From: Neohoeflea coraliihabitans | GTDB lineage: Bacteria > Pseudomonadota > Alphaproteobacteria > Rhizobiales > Rhizobiaceae | Direction of reading: 5' to 3' | Length of the DNA stretch: 64,000 nt | Assembly: GCF_019334345.1 (NCBI RefSeq) | Contig: NZ_JAHWQX010000001.1 | Location: 1,061,001-1,125,000 of the forward strand | Shown here: positions 18,301-27,575 of the stretch, piece after piece | How the letters are laid out: every line of letters begins with the position of its first letter | Position numbering within the stretch: the first letter of the stretch is position 1 | Notes under the pieces: model-generated | Told to the model about the DNA's origin: nothing | The model's input: only the letters and a program-made list of their open reading frames with translations | Databases searched by the model: none | Position numbers and translations under genes: made by a program

Positions 18301-19301
18301 TCGATGCGGAGTCCGTCGGTTCCGAAGCGGTGAATCTGGGTCGCATCCGGAGTAAGGTGAATGGTATCGCCGTGATGCAGATCGACATCGCCGCCCGCGC
18401 GCACCGTGATCGGCTCGGCAAAACCCGGTATGGTCACATGAAAGAAGGTATCGCTGCCAAGATGCTCGGACACGCCGACCGTGCCGGTCCAGTCACCGGT
18501 TCGGTCCGAAACAGACAGATGCTCCGGCCGGATGCCGATCGTATGAGCGCCGCGCCGTTCCGCCTCGGGGCCTTCGATCAGGTTCATTTTCGGTGAGCCG
18601 ATGAAGCCGGCGACGAACTTGTTGCGCGGCGAACGGTACAAGTCCAGCGGACTGCCCACCTGCTCGATCACTCCGGATTGCAACACGACAATCTTGTCAG
18701 CCATCGTCATCGCTTCCACCTGATCGTGCGTCACGTAGATCATCGTCGTGTCGAGACGCTTGTGAAGCTCACTGATTTCCAGCCGCATGCCGACGCGCAG
18801 CGCCGCATCGAGATTGGAAAGTGGCTCATCGAACAAGAACGCGTCAGGCTCGCGCACGATCGCCCGTCCGATTGCCACGCGTTGACGCTGACCACCGGAC
18901 AACTGCCCCGGACGGCGGTCGAGATAGTCGGTCAGGTTGAGCGCTTTCGCCGCAGCCTCGATCCGCCGCTCCTGCTCCTGCTTCGACATCTTCGCCATGC
19001 GCATGGGAAAGGCGATGTTTTTGCGCACCGACATGTGCGGATAAAGCGCGTAGCTTTGAAACACCATGGCCAGACCGCGCTTGGCAGGCGGCATGCCCGT
19101 GGCGTCGGTGCCATCGATCTCGATCCGTCCGGAAGTGGTATCCTCCAGCCCGGCGATCAGCCGCAACAATGTCGACTTGCCGCAACCGGACGGGCCAACG
19201 AAGACCACGAACTCGCCATCCTCGATATCAAGGTCAAGCGGCGGAATGACCGTCACCGGGCCGAATGATTTGGTGACCTGCTTGAGTGCTATGCGTCCCA
19301 T
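18297..19301 (-). CDS. smoK: polyol ABC transporter ATPase (MalK/UgpC type)
   Basis: This 334-residue ATPase has Walker [10 protein letters not shown] (about 37-45), the signature [19 protein letters not shown], Walker [13 protein letters not shown] and switch His in YVTHDQ. A C-terminal TOBE/MalK-type regulatory domain includes IGIRPEHL. It drives sorbitol/mannitol uptake with SmoEFG. GAGGAGC precedes its ATG. It lies 10 bp after smoG and overlaps smoS by 4 bp. Confidence 0.93.
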   Translation of the reverse strand: MGRIALKQVTKSFGPVTVIPPLDLDIEDGEFVVFVGPSGCGKSTLLRLIAGLEDTTSGRIEIDGTDATGMPPAKRGLAMVFQSYALYPHMSVRKNIAFPMRMAKMSKQEQERRIEAAAKALNLTDYLDRRPGQLSGGQRQRVAIGRAIVREPDAFLFDEPLSNLDAALRVGMRLEISELHKRLDTTMIYVTHDQVEAMTMADKIVVLQSGVIEQVGSPLDLYRSPRNKFVAGFIGSPKMNLIEGPEAERRGAHTIGIRPEHLSVSDRTGDWTGTVGVSEHLGSDTFFHVTIPGFAEPITVRAGGDVDLHHGDTIHLTPDATQIHRFGTDGLRIE

Positions 19302-19311
19302 GAGTTGCTCC

Positions 19312-20142
19312 TCACTTCACTGCGCCGAACGTCAGGCCGCGGACGAGTTGTTTCTGGCTGAACCAGCCCATGATCAGGATTGGCGCGATGGCCATCACCG
19401 AGGCCGCCGAGAGCTTGGCATAAAACAGGCCCTCGGGACTGGAATAGGATGCGATGAAAGCGGTTAGCGGTGCCGCCTTTGCCGCCGTCAGATTGAGCGT
19501 CCAGAACGCTTCATTCCAGGCAAGGATGATATTGAGCAGAACCGTCGAAGCCATGCCGGGCACTGCCATGGGCGTCAGCACGTAAAGCACTTCGCTGCGC
19601 AGGCTGGCGCCATCCATGCGCGCCGCCTCGAGGATCTCGCCCGGAATTTCGCGGAAATAGGTGTAGAGCATCCAGATGATGATCGGCAGATTGATCAGCG
19701 TCAGCACCACCACAAGTCCGATGCGGCTGTCGAGAATGCCCAGATCCCGGAAGATCAGGTAGATCGGCACCAGAACGCCGACCGATGGCAGCATCTTCGT
19801 TGACAGCATCCACATCAGCACATCCTTGGTGCGCTTGCCGGGCACGAACGCCATTGCCCAGGCTGCCGGAATGGCGATCAGCAGGCCGAGGAGTGTCGAT
19901 CCAACCGATATGATCACCGAATTGGAGAAATGCTTGAAATAGTCGGAGCGCTCCTGCACCGCCGTGTAGCTTTCAAACGTCCATCCCGAAGTCAGCACTT
20001 CGAGTGGCGCCCGGATCGCGTCGCCCTCGGACTTGAACGACAGGACGACGATCCACAGGATCGGAAAGAAGATGAGAAAGCCGAGCGTTGCGGCGACCGC
20101 CGTATTGAGCGCCTTGCGAGAGTTGGAAACCGAGCGTGCCAT
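19312..20142 (-). CDS. smoG: polyol ABC transporter permease SmoG
   Basis: This 276-residue inner-membrane permease of the MalG class has about six helices. Its EAA loop is [25 protein letters not shown], written here as [15 protein letters not shown] followed by a conserved proline region. AAGGAGG precedes the ATG. It pairs with SmoF, whose gene ends 11 bp upstream. Confidence 0.93.
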   Translation of the reverse strand: MARSVSNSRKALNTAVAATLGFLIFFPILWIVVLSFKSEGDAIRAPLEVLTSGWTFESYTAVQERSDYFKHFSNSVIISVGSTLLGLLIAIPAAWAMAFVPGKRTKDVLMWMLSTKMLPSVGVLVPIYLIFRDLGILDSRIGLVVVLTLINLPIIIWMLYTYFREIPGEILEAARMDGASLRSEVLYVLTPMAVPGMASTVLLNIILAWNEAFWTLNLTAAKAAPLTAFIASYSSPEGLFYAKLSAASVMAIAPILIMGWFSQKQLVRGLTFGAVK

Positions 20143-20153
20143 CTGATCCCTCC

Positions 20154-21026
20154 TTAAGCGTCCAGGTTCTTGCCAATCATCCGCATCAGGAAGATCGCAA
20201 CGATGTTGGCGAGGATGATGGCGATGACGCCACCGGCACTGCCCATCCCCACGTCGTATTGCAGCAGCGACGAGACGTAGATCAGGTAGGTCAGATTGGT
20301 CGTTGATGTGCCCGGGCCGCCATTCGTCGTCACCAGGATTTCCGCGAAGATCGACAGGAGAAAGATCGTCTGGATCAGAATGACGACGGTGATCGCCCGC
20401 GCCAGATGCGGCAACATGATGTACCAGAAGCGTGCCAGCCAGCTGGCCCCGTCCATCTCGGCGGCTTCAAGCTGTTCCTGGTCCAGCGACTGGAACGCCG
20501 TCAGCAAGATCAGCGTCGCAAACGGCAGCCATTGCCAGGCAACGATGAAAATGATCGACAGCAAGGGAATCTGACTGAAGAAATCGACCGGCTGCATCCC
20601 CAGCGCGCTGGCGATATGGCCGAAGATGCCGTTCACCGGGTTCATGAACATGTTCTTCCAGACCAGGCCCGAAACCGTCGGCATCACGAAGAACGGCGCA
20701 ATCACCATGATCCGGATGACGCCCTGTCCCCACATCGGCTGGTCAAGCAGCAATGCGAACAGCACGCCGCCGACGGTGGTGATCGCCAGAACGCCGCCAA
20801 CCAGCAGCAGCGTGTTGAGCATCGCGTCCTTGAAGCTCGGATCGGTGAAGAACCAGTAGTAATTGTCCCAGCCGACGAACGGATTGCCATCCGGCATCAA
20901 CAGATTGTAGCGCAGGAACGAAAAATAGACCGTCATGCTGAGCGGGATGATCATCCATCCGAGCAACAACAGAACTGCTGGGGAGATCATCAGCCGGGCG
21001 GCTGAGCGAGATGCTTTCGTGGCCAT
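20154..21026 (-). CDS. smoF: polyol ABC transporter permease SmoF
   Basis: This 290-residue MalF-class inner-membrane permease has an N-terminal helix VLLLLGWMIIPLSMTVYFSF and the EAA loop EAAEMDGASWLARFWYIMLP. GGAGGATTGATCGC before the ATG is a strong ribosome-binding site. That fits the need for independent initiation after the 141-bp gap and hairpin behind smoE. Confidence 0.93.
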   Translation of the reverse strand: MATKASRSAARLMISPAVLLLLGWMIIPLSMTVYFSFLRYNLLMPDGNPFVGWDNYYWFFTDPSFKDAMLNTLLLVGGVLAITTVGGVLFALLLDQPMWGQGVIRIMVIAPFFVMPTVSGLVWKNMFMNPVNGIFGHIASALGMQPVDFFSQIPLLSIIFIVAWQWLPFATLILLTAFQSLDQEQLEAAEMDGASWLARFWYIMLPHLARAITVVILIQTIFLLSIFAEILVTTNGGPGTSTTNLTYLIYVSSLLQYDVGMGSAGGVIAIILANIVAIFLMRMIGKNLDA

Positions 21027-21127
21027 GCGATCAATCCTCCGAGCAGCAGTATAGACCGCAATGATCGAAAGGTCCCGCGGGACCTTGTCAATCGGCAGCT
21101 TACAATGGGAGAGAGGGTGTTGGGTGT

Positions 21128-21153
21128 GGACGCGCGCTGCAAGGCGCGCGTCC
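21128..21153. terminator. hairpin between smoE and smoF (processing or attenuation stem-loop)
   Basis: GGACGCGCGC and GCGCGCGTCC form a perfect 10-bp GC-rich stem around a 6-base loop, starting 14 bases after the smoE stop. No T-run follows on the operon strand, so it is probably not a full terminator. Similar stems after binding-protein genes (malE-malF) protect upstream mRNA and keep binding protein in excess over permease. Confidence 0.6.
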
Positions 21154-21167
21154 GTTTCAAGCGTAAC

Positions 21168-22481
21168 TTACTTGATGTAGCCGGCGCGTGTCATCTCACG
21201 CTCCGCCAGGTTCTGGGCGCGGTCGAGCGCCTCTTCAGCAGTGATCTGACCGGCCAGTGCCGAGGAGAACTGCTGCCCGACCGCCGTGGCCAGACCCTGG
21301 AATTCAGGGATGGCAACGAACTGCACGCCGGTATAGGGCACCGGATCAACCGTCGGATTGGTCGGATCGGCTGCATTGATGCTGTCGAGTGTCATTTTCG
21401 CAAACGGCACCTTGGCATATTCGGCGTTTTCATACAGCGACGTGCGGGTTCCGGGAGGCACATTCGCCCAGCCTTCCTTTTCCGCGACCATCTCCGTGTA
21501 GGCCTTGGAGGTCGCCCACTCGACGAACTTCTTGGCCGCATCCTCGGAATCCGTGCCTGCCGGAATGGCCAGCGACCAGGCCCAAAGCCAGTTGCCGCGC
21601 TTGCCCAGACCGTTGTCCGGCGCCAACGCGAAACCGACCTGATCCGCGACGGTTGAATCGTCCGGGTTGGTCACGAACGAGGCCGCGACGGTGGCATCGA
21701 TCCACATGCCGCATTTGCCCTGCTGGAACAGCGCCAGGTTTTCGTTAAAACCATTCGACGATGCTCCGGGCGGTCCGGCTTCATTCATCAGATCGAGATA
21801 GAAGTTCAGCGCGTTTGCCCATTGTTCGGTGTCGAACTGCGGCTTCCAGTCTTCATCGAACCAGCGCGCGCCGAAGGAATTGGCCGTGGCGGTGAGAAAC
21901 GCCATGTTCTCGCCCCAGCCAGCCTTGCCGCGCAGGCAGATGCCGTACTGTTCATTTTCCTTGTCGGTCATTGCGACCGCGGCCTCGCGGATGAAGTCCC
22001 AGCTCGGCGCGTCGGGCATTTCAAGCCCCGCCTTCTCCATCAGGTCCTTGCGGTACATCACCATCGAGCTTTCGCCATAAAATGGCGCGGCATAGAGCTC
22101 GCCATCGACAGTCAGGCCGCCGCGAATAGCGGGAAGAAGGTCGTCGACATCATAGCTCTCTGGCAGATCGTTGAGGGACACGAGCCAGCCCTGCTTGGCC
22201 CAGATCGGAACCTCGTAGGTGCCGATGGTCATCACGTCGAATTGCCCACCCTTGGTGGCGATATCCTGAGTGACGCGCTGGCGCAGGACGTTCTCCTCCA
22301 GAACGACCCAATCAAGCTCGATATCCGGATTTTGCTTGGTGAATTCCTCGGACAGGGCCTGCATGCGCACCATGTCGCCATTGTTGACCGTGGCGATGGT
22401 CACGGTGGTTGCCGCGACCGCGGCCGTGGAGACGAGCGCACCAAGTGCCGTCGTCACGATAAGCGTATTTAACAGTCTCAT
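21168..22481 (-). CDS. smoE: polyol ABC transporter periplasmic binding protein
   Basis: This 437-residue SBP family 1 protein has a signal peptide (MRLLNTLIVTTALGALVSTA, cleavage near AVA-ATT at about residue 24). The fold continues with TIGTYEVPIWAKQGWLVSL, typical of sorbitol/mannitol binding proteins. ATG 22481 is preceded by GGGAGGAAAATTGG; the frame is open to 22547 but the extra residues would mask the signal peptide. It is the first structural gene of the polyol operon. Confidence 0.9.
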   Translation of the reverse strand: MRLLNTLIVTTALGALVSTAAVAATTVTIATVNNGDMVRMQALSEEFTKQNPDIELDWVVLEENVLRQRVTQDIATKGGQFDVMTIGTYEVPIWAKQGWLVSLNDLPESYDVDDLLPAIRGGLTVDGELYAAPFYGESSMVMYRKDLMEKAGLEMPDAPSWDFIREAAVAMTDKENEQYGICLRGKAGWGENMAFLTATANSFGARWFDEDWKPQFDTEQWANALNFYLDLMNEAGPPGASSNGFNENLALFQQGKCGMWIDATVAASFVTNPDDSTVADQVGFALAPDNGLGKRGNWLWAWSLAIPAGTDSEDAAKKFVEWATSKAYTEMVAEKEGWANVPPGTRTSLYENAEYAKVPFAKMTLDSINAADPTNPTVDPVPYTGVQFVAIPEFQGLATAVGQQFSSALAGQITAEEALDRAQNLAEREMTRAGYIK

Positions 22482-22518
22482 CCAATTTTCCTCCCTAGAT
22501 ATTCGGATGCATGGGGGA

Positions 22519-22547
22519 TTAATGAGCGATACTGTTATGCATGTCAA
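22519..22547 (-). promoter_or_regulatory. candidate sigma-70 promoter of the polyol operon
   Basis: Reading leftward, TTGACA (22547-22542) is a consensus -35 box. It is followed after 17 bases by CATTAA (22524-22519), an acceptable -10. A transcript would start about 30 bases upstream of the smoE ATG. The candidate LacI operator lies just upstream of the -35 box. Confidence 0.5.
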
Positions 22548-22555
22548 CTTTTTTC

Positions 22556-22569
22556 TTTACGCCCGTAAA
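22556..22569. promoter_or_regulatory. candidate LacI-family operator upstream of smoE
   Basis: TTTACG-CC-CGTAAA is an inverted repeat with 6-bp arms. Its core TTACGCCCGTAA differs by one base from the perfect palindrome found upstream of the LacI-family gene. Its centre lies about 50 bases upstream of the inferred transcription start, just beyond the -35 box. Confidence 0.6.
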
Positions 22570-22587
22570 TTTTATGGGCGCGCGCAA

Positions 22588-23613
22588 TCAGGCAGAAACG
22601 CGCAGAACCAGCTTGCCTTCGCACAGAATCTCCTCGCGCCGGGGCGGCGGCGCACCCTTGTCGATCAGCTGGAACAGCAGATCCGCGCTTTTTTCGGCAA
22701 TTGCCTCATAATCCTGCGATACCGTTGTCAGGGGCGGGCAGGTAAAGCGCGCCCACGGATGATCATCGTGGCCGGCGATGCGCAACGCGCAGCCCGGCCC
22801 GTGCCCGACACGCCGCCCGGTCTCGTAGGCTGCGGCAATCAGGCCGATCGCCAGCCGGTCATTGCTGCACAGGATCGTGTCCGACGGCAGGGCCTTCTCG
22901 GATATCAGCCGGATACCGCCTTCCTTGCCTATTCGTTCGAACTCCCATCCGGCCCCCTCCACCTGCACCACCATGGGTTCGTAACCCAGCCGCTCCATCG
23001 AGCGCGTATAGGCTTCCCGCCGCTTGTTGGCGTTCGGATTGACAGGCTGCATCTCGAAGAAACACGGCGCCTCGCCGGTGCGGCAAAGATAATCGACAAT
23101 CAGCCCGATACTCTGAAAATTGTCCGACCCGACAAAAGCTTCACCCACATTGACATTGCTGTCGAAGACAATCGTCGGCACCTCTTCGGCAAAACGCCGT
23201 ACACTTTCCAGGTCCGAATGGCGCCCCAGCGGCGCCAGCAGCGCCCCAGCCGGCTTCAACGACTGCAGCGTCGCCAACGCATTATTCTCAAGATCCTGGC
23301 GCCCATGCGCACTGAACACGATGGGCCAGAAGCCGGCATCAATGCAGCGCCATTCAATCATGCGGACGATTTCCGCGAAGAACGGATCGGCGAGGTAAGG
23401 CACAAGAATGCCGACTGTCTTCGTCAGCTTGCGGTTCTGATTGATGGCAAAGATGTTCGGGCGGTAATCATACTCTTCGAGCGCCGCCTCGATGCGCATC
23501 CGCGAACTCTTGCGCACGCTCTCCGGATCGCGAAAATACTTCGAGACGGTCGGACGCGAAATACCGCTCAGCTCGGCGAACTCCTCCATGTTCCTGATTT
23601 TACGTCCGGCCAC
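22588..23613 (-). CDS. LacI-family transcriptional regulator of the polyol operon
   Basis: This 341-residue protein has an N-terminal LacI-type helix-turn-helix (MEEFAELSGISRPTVSKYFR, residues 9-28) and hinge. A periplasmic-binding-like effector domain follows (about 65-335; VGILVPYLADPFFAEI, FVGSDNFQSIGL, CSNDRLAIGL). GTG 23613 follows GGGAGAG. It lies directly upstream of smoE on the same strand, and both intergenic regions carry near-identical palindromes. The likely effector is a polyol or its ketose; that is inference. Confidence 0.88.
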   Translation of the reverse strand: MAGRKIRNMEEFAELSGISRPTVSKYFRDPESVRKSSRMRIEAALEEYDYRPNIFAINQNRKLTKTVGILVPYLADPFFAEIVRMIEWRCIDAGFWPIVFSAHGRQDLENNALATLQSLKPAGALLAPLGRHSDLESVRRFAEEVPTIVFDSNVNVGEAFVGSDNFQSIGLIVDYLCRTGEAPCFFEMQPVNPNANKRREAYTRSMERLGYEPMVVQVEGAGWEFERIGKEGGIRLISEKALPSDTILCSNDRLAIGLIAAAYETGRRVGHGPGCALRIAGHDDHPWARFTCPPLTTVSQDYEAIAEKSADLLFQLIDKGAPPPRREEILCEGKLVLRVSA

Positions 23614-23683
23614 AAGGCTCTCCCATTGCTTTCATATTGCCCACCAGAGAGAGCACGATAACATCTCGATGTAAAATACAATT

Positions 23684-23695
23684 TTACGCGCGTAA
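23684..23695. promoter_or_regulatory. candidate LacI-family operator upstream of the regulator gene
   Basis: TTACGCGCGTAA is a perfect 12-bp palindrome with a central CG, typical of LacI-family sites. It is 71 bp upstream of the regulator GTG. It matches the smoE site at 11 of 12 positions, implying autoregulation. A second weaker dyad, ACATC-TC-GATGT, is at 23661-23672. Confidence 0.6.
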
Positions 23696-23761
23696 TATTT
23701 TCTGTCAATTTAGGGTGCTCGAAGCCGTTCGGTCAAGGGCCGACTTTTGCAGGAACCAGAC

Positions 23762-24490
23762 TCACAGCGCCCAGAGCAGCGCCGCCAGAAGGGCAAGGCC
23801 GGCGGCAAAGCCGGCCGCATCACCGCGCGTCATCGCCACATCGCGCAAATGACTGCGCGGTCGTCCAGCTTGCAGTCCGCGCGCCTCCATCGCCAGGGCG
23901 GCGCGGCCGGCCCGGCGTATGGCGAACGCCAATAGCGGGATCGTCAGCGCCGCCACTTCACCCGGACCCGGCAGGCGCCGCAAGGCCCGGCCGCGGCGGA
24001 TGGCGCGGGCCATCCGCAGACTTTGCATCTCGCGCCCCAGATCCGGCACAAGGTGCATCGCCTGCATCAGAGCGTAGCCAACTGATGGCGGCAGTCGCAG
24101 ATGCACCATCAGCGCGCGCACGAAGTGGCCTGGATCGGTGGTCAGCGCGAAAAGCGCCGAGAGCAGCCCACAGGCGAGGGTGCGGGCAAACAGCACAAGG
24201 CCCGGAGAAAAATCGGGTCGCCGCATGGATTGCTCGCCAGCCATCTGCAGCGCGTAGCCGGATTCCGCTGAAAAAAGCACGGATGTCGTCAGAAAGCCGA
24301 ATCCAAACAGCGCAAATGGCACAGTCAGAACGATCATCTTCCACAACCGCACCCCCTCGCCCAGCCACAACAATGCGAATGCCAGGACAGCCGCCGCCAC
24401 TTGAAACCGCAAATCGAAGACCAGAACCGACGCAGCGATCCAGATGAGGCAGAGAAAGAACTTCGGTAGAGAGTGAAAATGCTTCAGCAT
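23762..24490 (-). CDS. ykoC: ECF transporter transmembrane (T) component, thiamine/HMP type
   Basis: This 242-residue inner-membrane protein of the EcfT/CbiQ family has several hydrophobic helices. It carries the coupling motifs ARAIRRGRA (about 175) and AMEARGLQAGRPRS (about 210), the family's A-R-G signatures. It connects the ATPase to the substrate-binding S protein. I start it at ATG 24490, overlapping the ATPase gene by 7 bp. It is last in the ykoFEDC order. Confidence 0.85.
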   Translation of the reverse strand: MLKHFHSLPKFFLCLIWIAASVLVFDLRFQVAAAVLAFALLWLGEGVRLWKMIVLTVPFALFGFGFLTTSVLFSAESGYALQMAGEQSMRRPDFSPGLVLFARTLACGLLSALFALTTDPGHFVRALMVHLRLPPSVGYALMQAMHLVPDLGREMQSLRMARAIRRGRALRRLPGPGEVAALTIPLLAFAIRRAGRAALAMEARGLQAGRPRSHLRDVAMTRGDAAGFAAGLALLAALLWAL

Positions 24491-26067
24491 CGCTGCTCGA
24501 CCCACTCGAGCAGTCCTGCCGCTTCGGGCGGCGCGAGATCCTGCGCCTCAAGCAATACTCTGTTGCGCAGCACATCGCTCGCCGGCCCGATTGCCGCCAG
24601 CCGTCCCGGCGCCAGCACGGCGATGCGGTCGCAGACCGACAGCGCGAAGTCGGCGTCATGCGTGATCACCGCGATCGCCCGCCCCGTGCCGGCAAGGCGC
24701 CGGATGTGCGCCGCCGCGATTTCCGTCCCCTTGAAATCCAGTCCGGCAGTCGGTTCATCAAGAACCAGCAACGGCCACCGCTTGGTCGCCGTCAGCAGCG
24801 CCAGGGCGAGACGGCGCTTCTGCCCCATCGACAGGGTGAAGGGATGCTGTTCGGCAACCTTGCCCAACCCCCATTCTTCCAGGACCGCCGCTACAGCCGC
24901 GGCGGGCAGGCCGACTGCGGCCAGTTCCGCCCGCACGGTATCGGCGCTGAAATGCGCTTCGGCGTTCTGAAAGGCAATGGCGCCGGGGGCGCCGTGCCGT
25001 CGGCCCTTGCGCGGCGGCACAAGTCCGGCCAGGCAGGCGGCAAGTGTCGATTTTCCCGCCCCGTTCGGCCCGATGATGCCAAGCACCTCTCCGCCACGCA
25101 GGCTGAAGGACACATCCTCCACGACCACCGGGCCGAACGGCGGCGCGCAGGCCACATGCTCCAGCCTGACCCGCTCCGGTCCCAATGGCACGGGCTGCGG
25201 CAGCAGCAACGGCTTCAAGTCCGTCTCCGGCGGCAGGCATGCGAGAAGATCCTTGACCTGAGTGACGGGCGGGATCTTCACGCCCTGTCGGGCCAGCGCC
25301 TCGCGCACCCGCACCGCCAGCGGCGTCCAGATGCCTTCGGCGATCAACGCCGCGCCGAACTCCGCGAACACTGAATCGGGCGCACCTTCGGCAAGCAACT
25401 GGCCGCCCGCTCCGAGCACAATCACCCGGTCGATGCGGTCGAGGATCGGCCCGAGGCGATGGTCGACGATCAGGGTTGTGCGCCCGCGGGCCAGGAGGCG
25501 ATCGGCCATCAGGCGCGCCGCTTTCGGAGCCAGGCTGGCCGTCGGCTCGTCGGCGATCACGGCATCGACATCCTGCGCCAGCACCGCCGCCAGCGCGACG
25601 ATTTGCTTCTGACCGCCCGACAGCGTCGCAATGCGCCGCATTCGCCACTCCGGCGGCAAGCCGGCCAAGTCCATGGCCCGAACGACGCTTTCCTCGATCG
25701 CGCCGGCGGGAATATTGCAATTCTCCAGCGCAAAGGCGATTTCGTCCTCAACCGTCAGGCCGGCCAGCGTCTGCTCGACATCCTGAAACAGCAGTGCAAC
25801 CCTATCGGCCCATTGCGCCGGGCTGCGCGCCTCGGCCGGATGCCCGAACAACCGGATCTGCCCGTCTCGCTCTGCCGCGATGCTGCGTGGAATCAAACCC
25901 GTCAGCGTGTGCAGCAGGCTCGATTTGCCGCAACCCGAAGGCCCGAGCAGCAGCACCCGCTCGCCTCGCCTGACCTGCAGGGACAGCGGCCCGACGGCAG
26001 GCCGCGGTGCGTAGGGGTAACGCACCGCAACCGCGTCGCAGGCAATGGCCTCAGGCGTGTGCAGCAC
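24484..26067 (-). CDS. ykoD: ECF transporter fused double ATPase, thiamine/HMP type
   Basis: This 527-residue protein has two ABC cassettes. The first has Walker [10 protein letters not shown] (about 42), signature LSGGQKQIVALAAVL and DEPTASL. The second has GPNGAGKST (about 325), signature LSMGQKRRLALAL and DEPTAGLD. Fused A-A' ATPases are typical of the YkoEDC system. It starts at GTG 26067, overlapping ykoE by 17 bp, so the two are coupled. Confidence 0.9.
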   Translation of the reverse strand: MLHTPEAIACDAVAVRYPYAPRPAVGPLSLQVRRGERVLLLGPSGCGKSSLLHTLTGLIPRSIAAERDGQIRLFGHPAEARSPAQWADRVALLFQDVEQTLAGLTVEDEIAFALENCNIPAGAIEESVVRAMDLAGLPPEWRMRRIATLSGGQKQIVALAAVLAQDVDAVIADEPTASLAPKAARLMADRLLARGRTTLIVDHRLGPILDRIDRVIVLGAGGQLLAEGAPDSVFAEFGAALIAEGIWTPLAVRVREALARQGVKIPPVTQVKDLLACLPPETDLKPLLLPQPVPLGPERVRLEHVACAPPFGPVVVEDVSFSLRGGEVLGIIGPNGAGKSTLAACLAGLVPPRKGRRHGAPGAIAFQNAEAHFSADTVRAELAAVGLPAAAVAAVLEEWGLGKVAEQHPFTLSMGQKRRLALALLTATKRWPLLVLDEPTAGLDFKGTEIAAAHIRRLAGTGRAIAVITHDADFALSVCDRIAVLAPGRLAAIGPASDVLRNRVLLEAQDLAPPEAAGLLEWVEQRC

Positions 26068-26635
26068 GCAGATCCCGTTCGATCCGCAATCCCGACAAGA
26101 CGCCTGTGCGGTACAGGGCCCGGATCACCAAATGGCCAAGCAGCCCCCCGAGCAAGGCGCCGGAGGCACAGCGCAGCACGAACATTGCCGCCAGCAGCCC
26201 AGGCGCCAGATTGCCGTAGTCGAAGCGCATCCAGGTATAGGCGAACGAGGCCAGGGCGGCCCCGACCCCCGCTGCCATCAGCACCGGCAGCGACCAGCGG
26301 CGATAGCGCGTGGCCGCGAACACGGCTTCGGCACCGGCGCCCTGCACAAATCCTGTCAGCAGCAACAAGAGGCCGGCCGGGCTGCCAAGCAGGATCTGCA
26401 CCGCCGCCGCCAACATCTCCGACACCAGCGCTACGCCGGGTTTGCGGATGATTCCGGCGGCAATGATGGAGACGATGAACCAGAAGCCCATCACCACATC
26501 CATGGTCACCGCGCCGAACAGCGCCTGGGCGATCAGCCAGACCTGAACCCATCCGAGATAGAGAACACCGAAAACCGCGCCGAGCACGGCGACGATCAGA
26601 GTTTCACGCAAAGTCCAGACAGCCGCATGGGGCAT
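26051..26635 (-). CDS. ykoE: ECF transporter substrate-binding (S) component YkoE
   Basis: This 194-residue membrane protein of the YkoE family (WTLRETLIVAVLGAVFGVLY; GFVQGAGAEAVFA) is the part of the ECF importer that recognises thiamine or its HMP moiety. The first possible ATG is at 26647, but that codon itself forms GGAG for the ATG at 26635, which I prefer. Placement between ykoF and ykoD under a TPP riboswitch supports the vitamin assignment. Confidence 0.88.
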   Translation of the reverse strand: MPHAAVWTLRETLIVAVLGAVFGVLYLGWVQVWLIAQALFGAVTMDVVMGFWFIVSIIAAGIIRKPGVALVSEMLAAAVQILLGSPAGLLLLLTGFVQGAGAEAVFAATRYRRWSLPVLMAAGVGAALASFAYTWMRFDYGNLAPGLLAAMFVLRCASGALLGGLLGHLVIRALYRTGVLSGLRIERDLRAAHA

Positions 26636-26696
26636 GACAGTCTCCATTGTTTGTAAGGAAGGAAGAGACGGCGATAAACGCCAGCTCGGGATAGGC

Positions 26697-27308
26697 TCAG
26701 AATTTGCTCGGGCTGTTTGCCGAGAGGGTCACGTCGAGAGCCACGTGACCCGCTTGTGCGCCGAAACCCGTGAAGGCCTGCGACAGCGTTTCGAACACCG
26801 GGCCGGCATCGCCGCGCAACTTGGTGCAGAAATGTTTTGATTTCTCGAAAGTGCCGGACGCTTTGACGAAATCGATGCAGCCGTAGATTTCATCCATGTG
26901 GTGACCGAGACCCAACGGATACAGCGAGAACTGCGCCGCCACCGGCTGGCCGGTCTCTTTCGCAGCTTCGACTCGTCCCCGGGCCGCTTCAATGCGTGTA
27001 TGAAGCGGCGCATCGGCACGAAGCCCACCCTCGGGCGGCGTACAGATCGGATCATCCGGTTCACCGGGACATCCGCGAGACACCGTTGCGTGCAAGGTGC
27101 AATGCACCCCGCCCCGCGCAGCCGCGACGAACAGGTCGCGCATGGCCGGAAACAGGATGTCGGCAGGCCCGACCATCAGGGTCGAGACGTCGTCGGTCTC
27201 GATGCGCAATCGATCGCGCCATGGATCCAGCGCGTCCAGCGCGCCGAGAATCACGGCAACGAAATCATCGGACATCGGATATAGGGAGAGCTGTGCCCCT
27301 GAGAACAT
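26697..27308 (-). CDS. ykoF: YkoF-family thiamine/HMP-binding protein
   Basis: This 203-residue soluble protein has two related ACT-like halves, beginning GAQLSLYPMSDDF (about 4-16) and AAQFSLYPLGLGHHMDEIYG (about 120-139). YkoF of Bacillus subtilis binds thiamine and HMP in the cytoplasm; the same duplicated fold is visible here. ATG 27308 lies directly behind GAGGTG in the 3' end of the TPP riboswitch, so its translation should fall when thiamine diphosphate is abundant. The frame is open upstream to 27395 but that part is the riboswitch. Confidence 0.9.
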   Translation of the reverse strand: MFSGAQLSLYPMSDDFVAVILGALDALDPWRDRLRIETDDVSTLMVGPADILFPAMRDLFVAAARGGVHCTLHATVSRGCPGEPDDPICTPPEGGLRADAPLHTRIEAARGRVEAAKETGQPVAAQFSLYPLGLGHHMDEIYGCIDFVKASGTFEKSKHFCTKLRGDAGPVFETLSQAFTGFGAQAGHVALDVTLSANSPSKF

Positions 27309-27401
27309 TTCACCTCGCTCCGCTGGCATTACCCAGATCAGCTGAAGGGTCTGCGGGATTGCACCCGGCATCTCAGCCCCGGCTTTACGGAGCACCCCTG
27401 T
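27309..27401 (-). ncRNA. TPP riboswitch (THI box)
   Basis: Read leftward, the element shows the conserved core GGCTGAGATG, then ACCC, then CTGATCTGGGTAATGCCAG. It is closed by a P1 helix of GCTCCG with CGGAGC. The 3' arm of P1 is followed at once by GAGGTG, the ribosome-binding site of ykoF. Ligand binding therefore probably hides the start site and lowers translation. I see no terminator stem with a T-run. Confidence 0.95.
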
Positions 27402-27575
27402 GGATGGCCTTGATTAGCACAGCCGCGCCGTTTGACAAGCCCATTGTGGCTCGCACCGCACCGCCGTCGTCCGATTTTTCGCAGCAACGACCCACGAAAT
27501 TCTACTGAAAATAAACTGCTAACGTTGCAGAATCGCAACTATCTTCATGAAAGAATTACGATATGTTCAGCTTGA

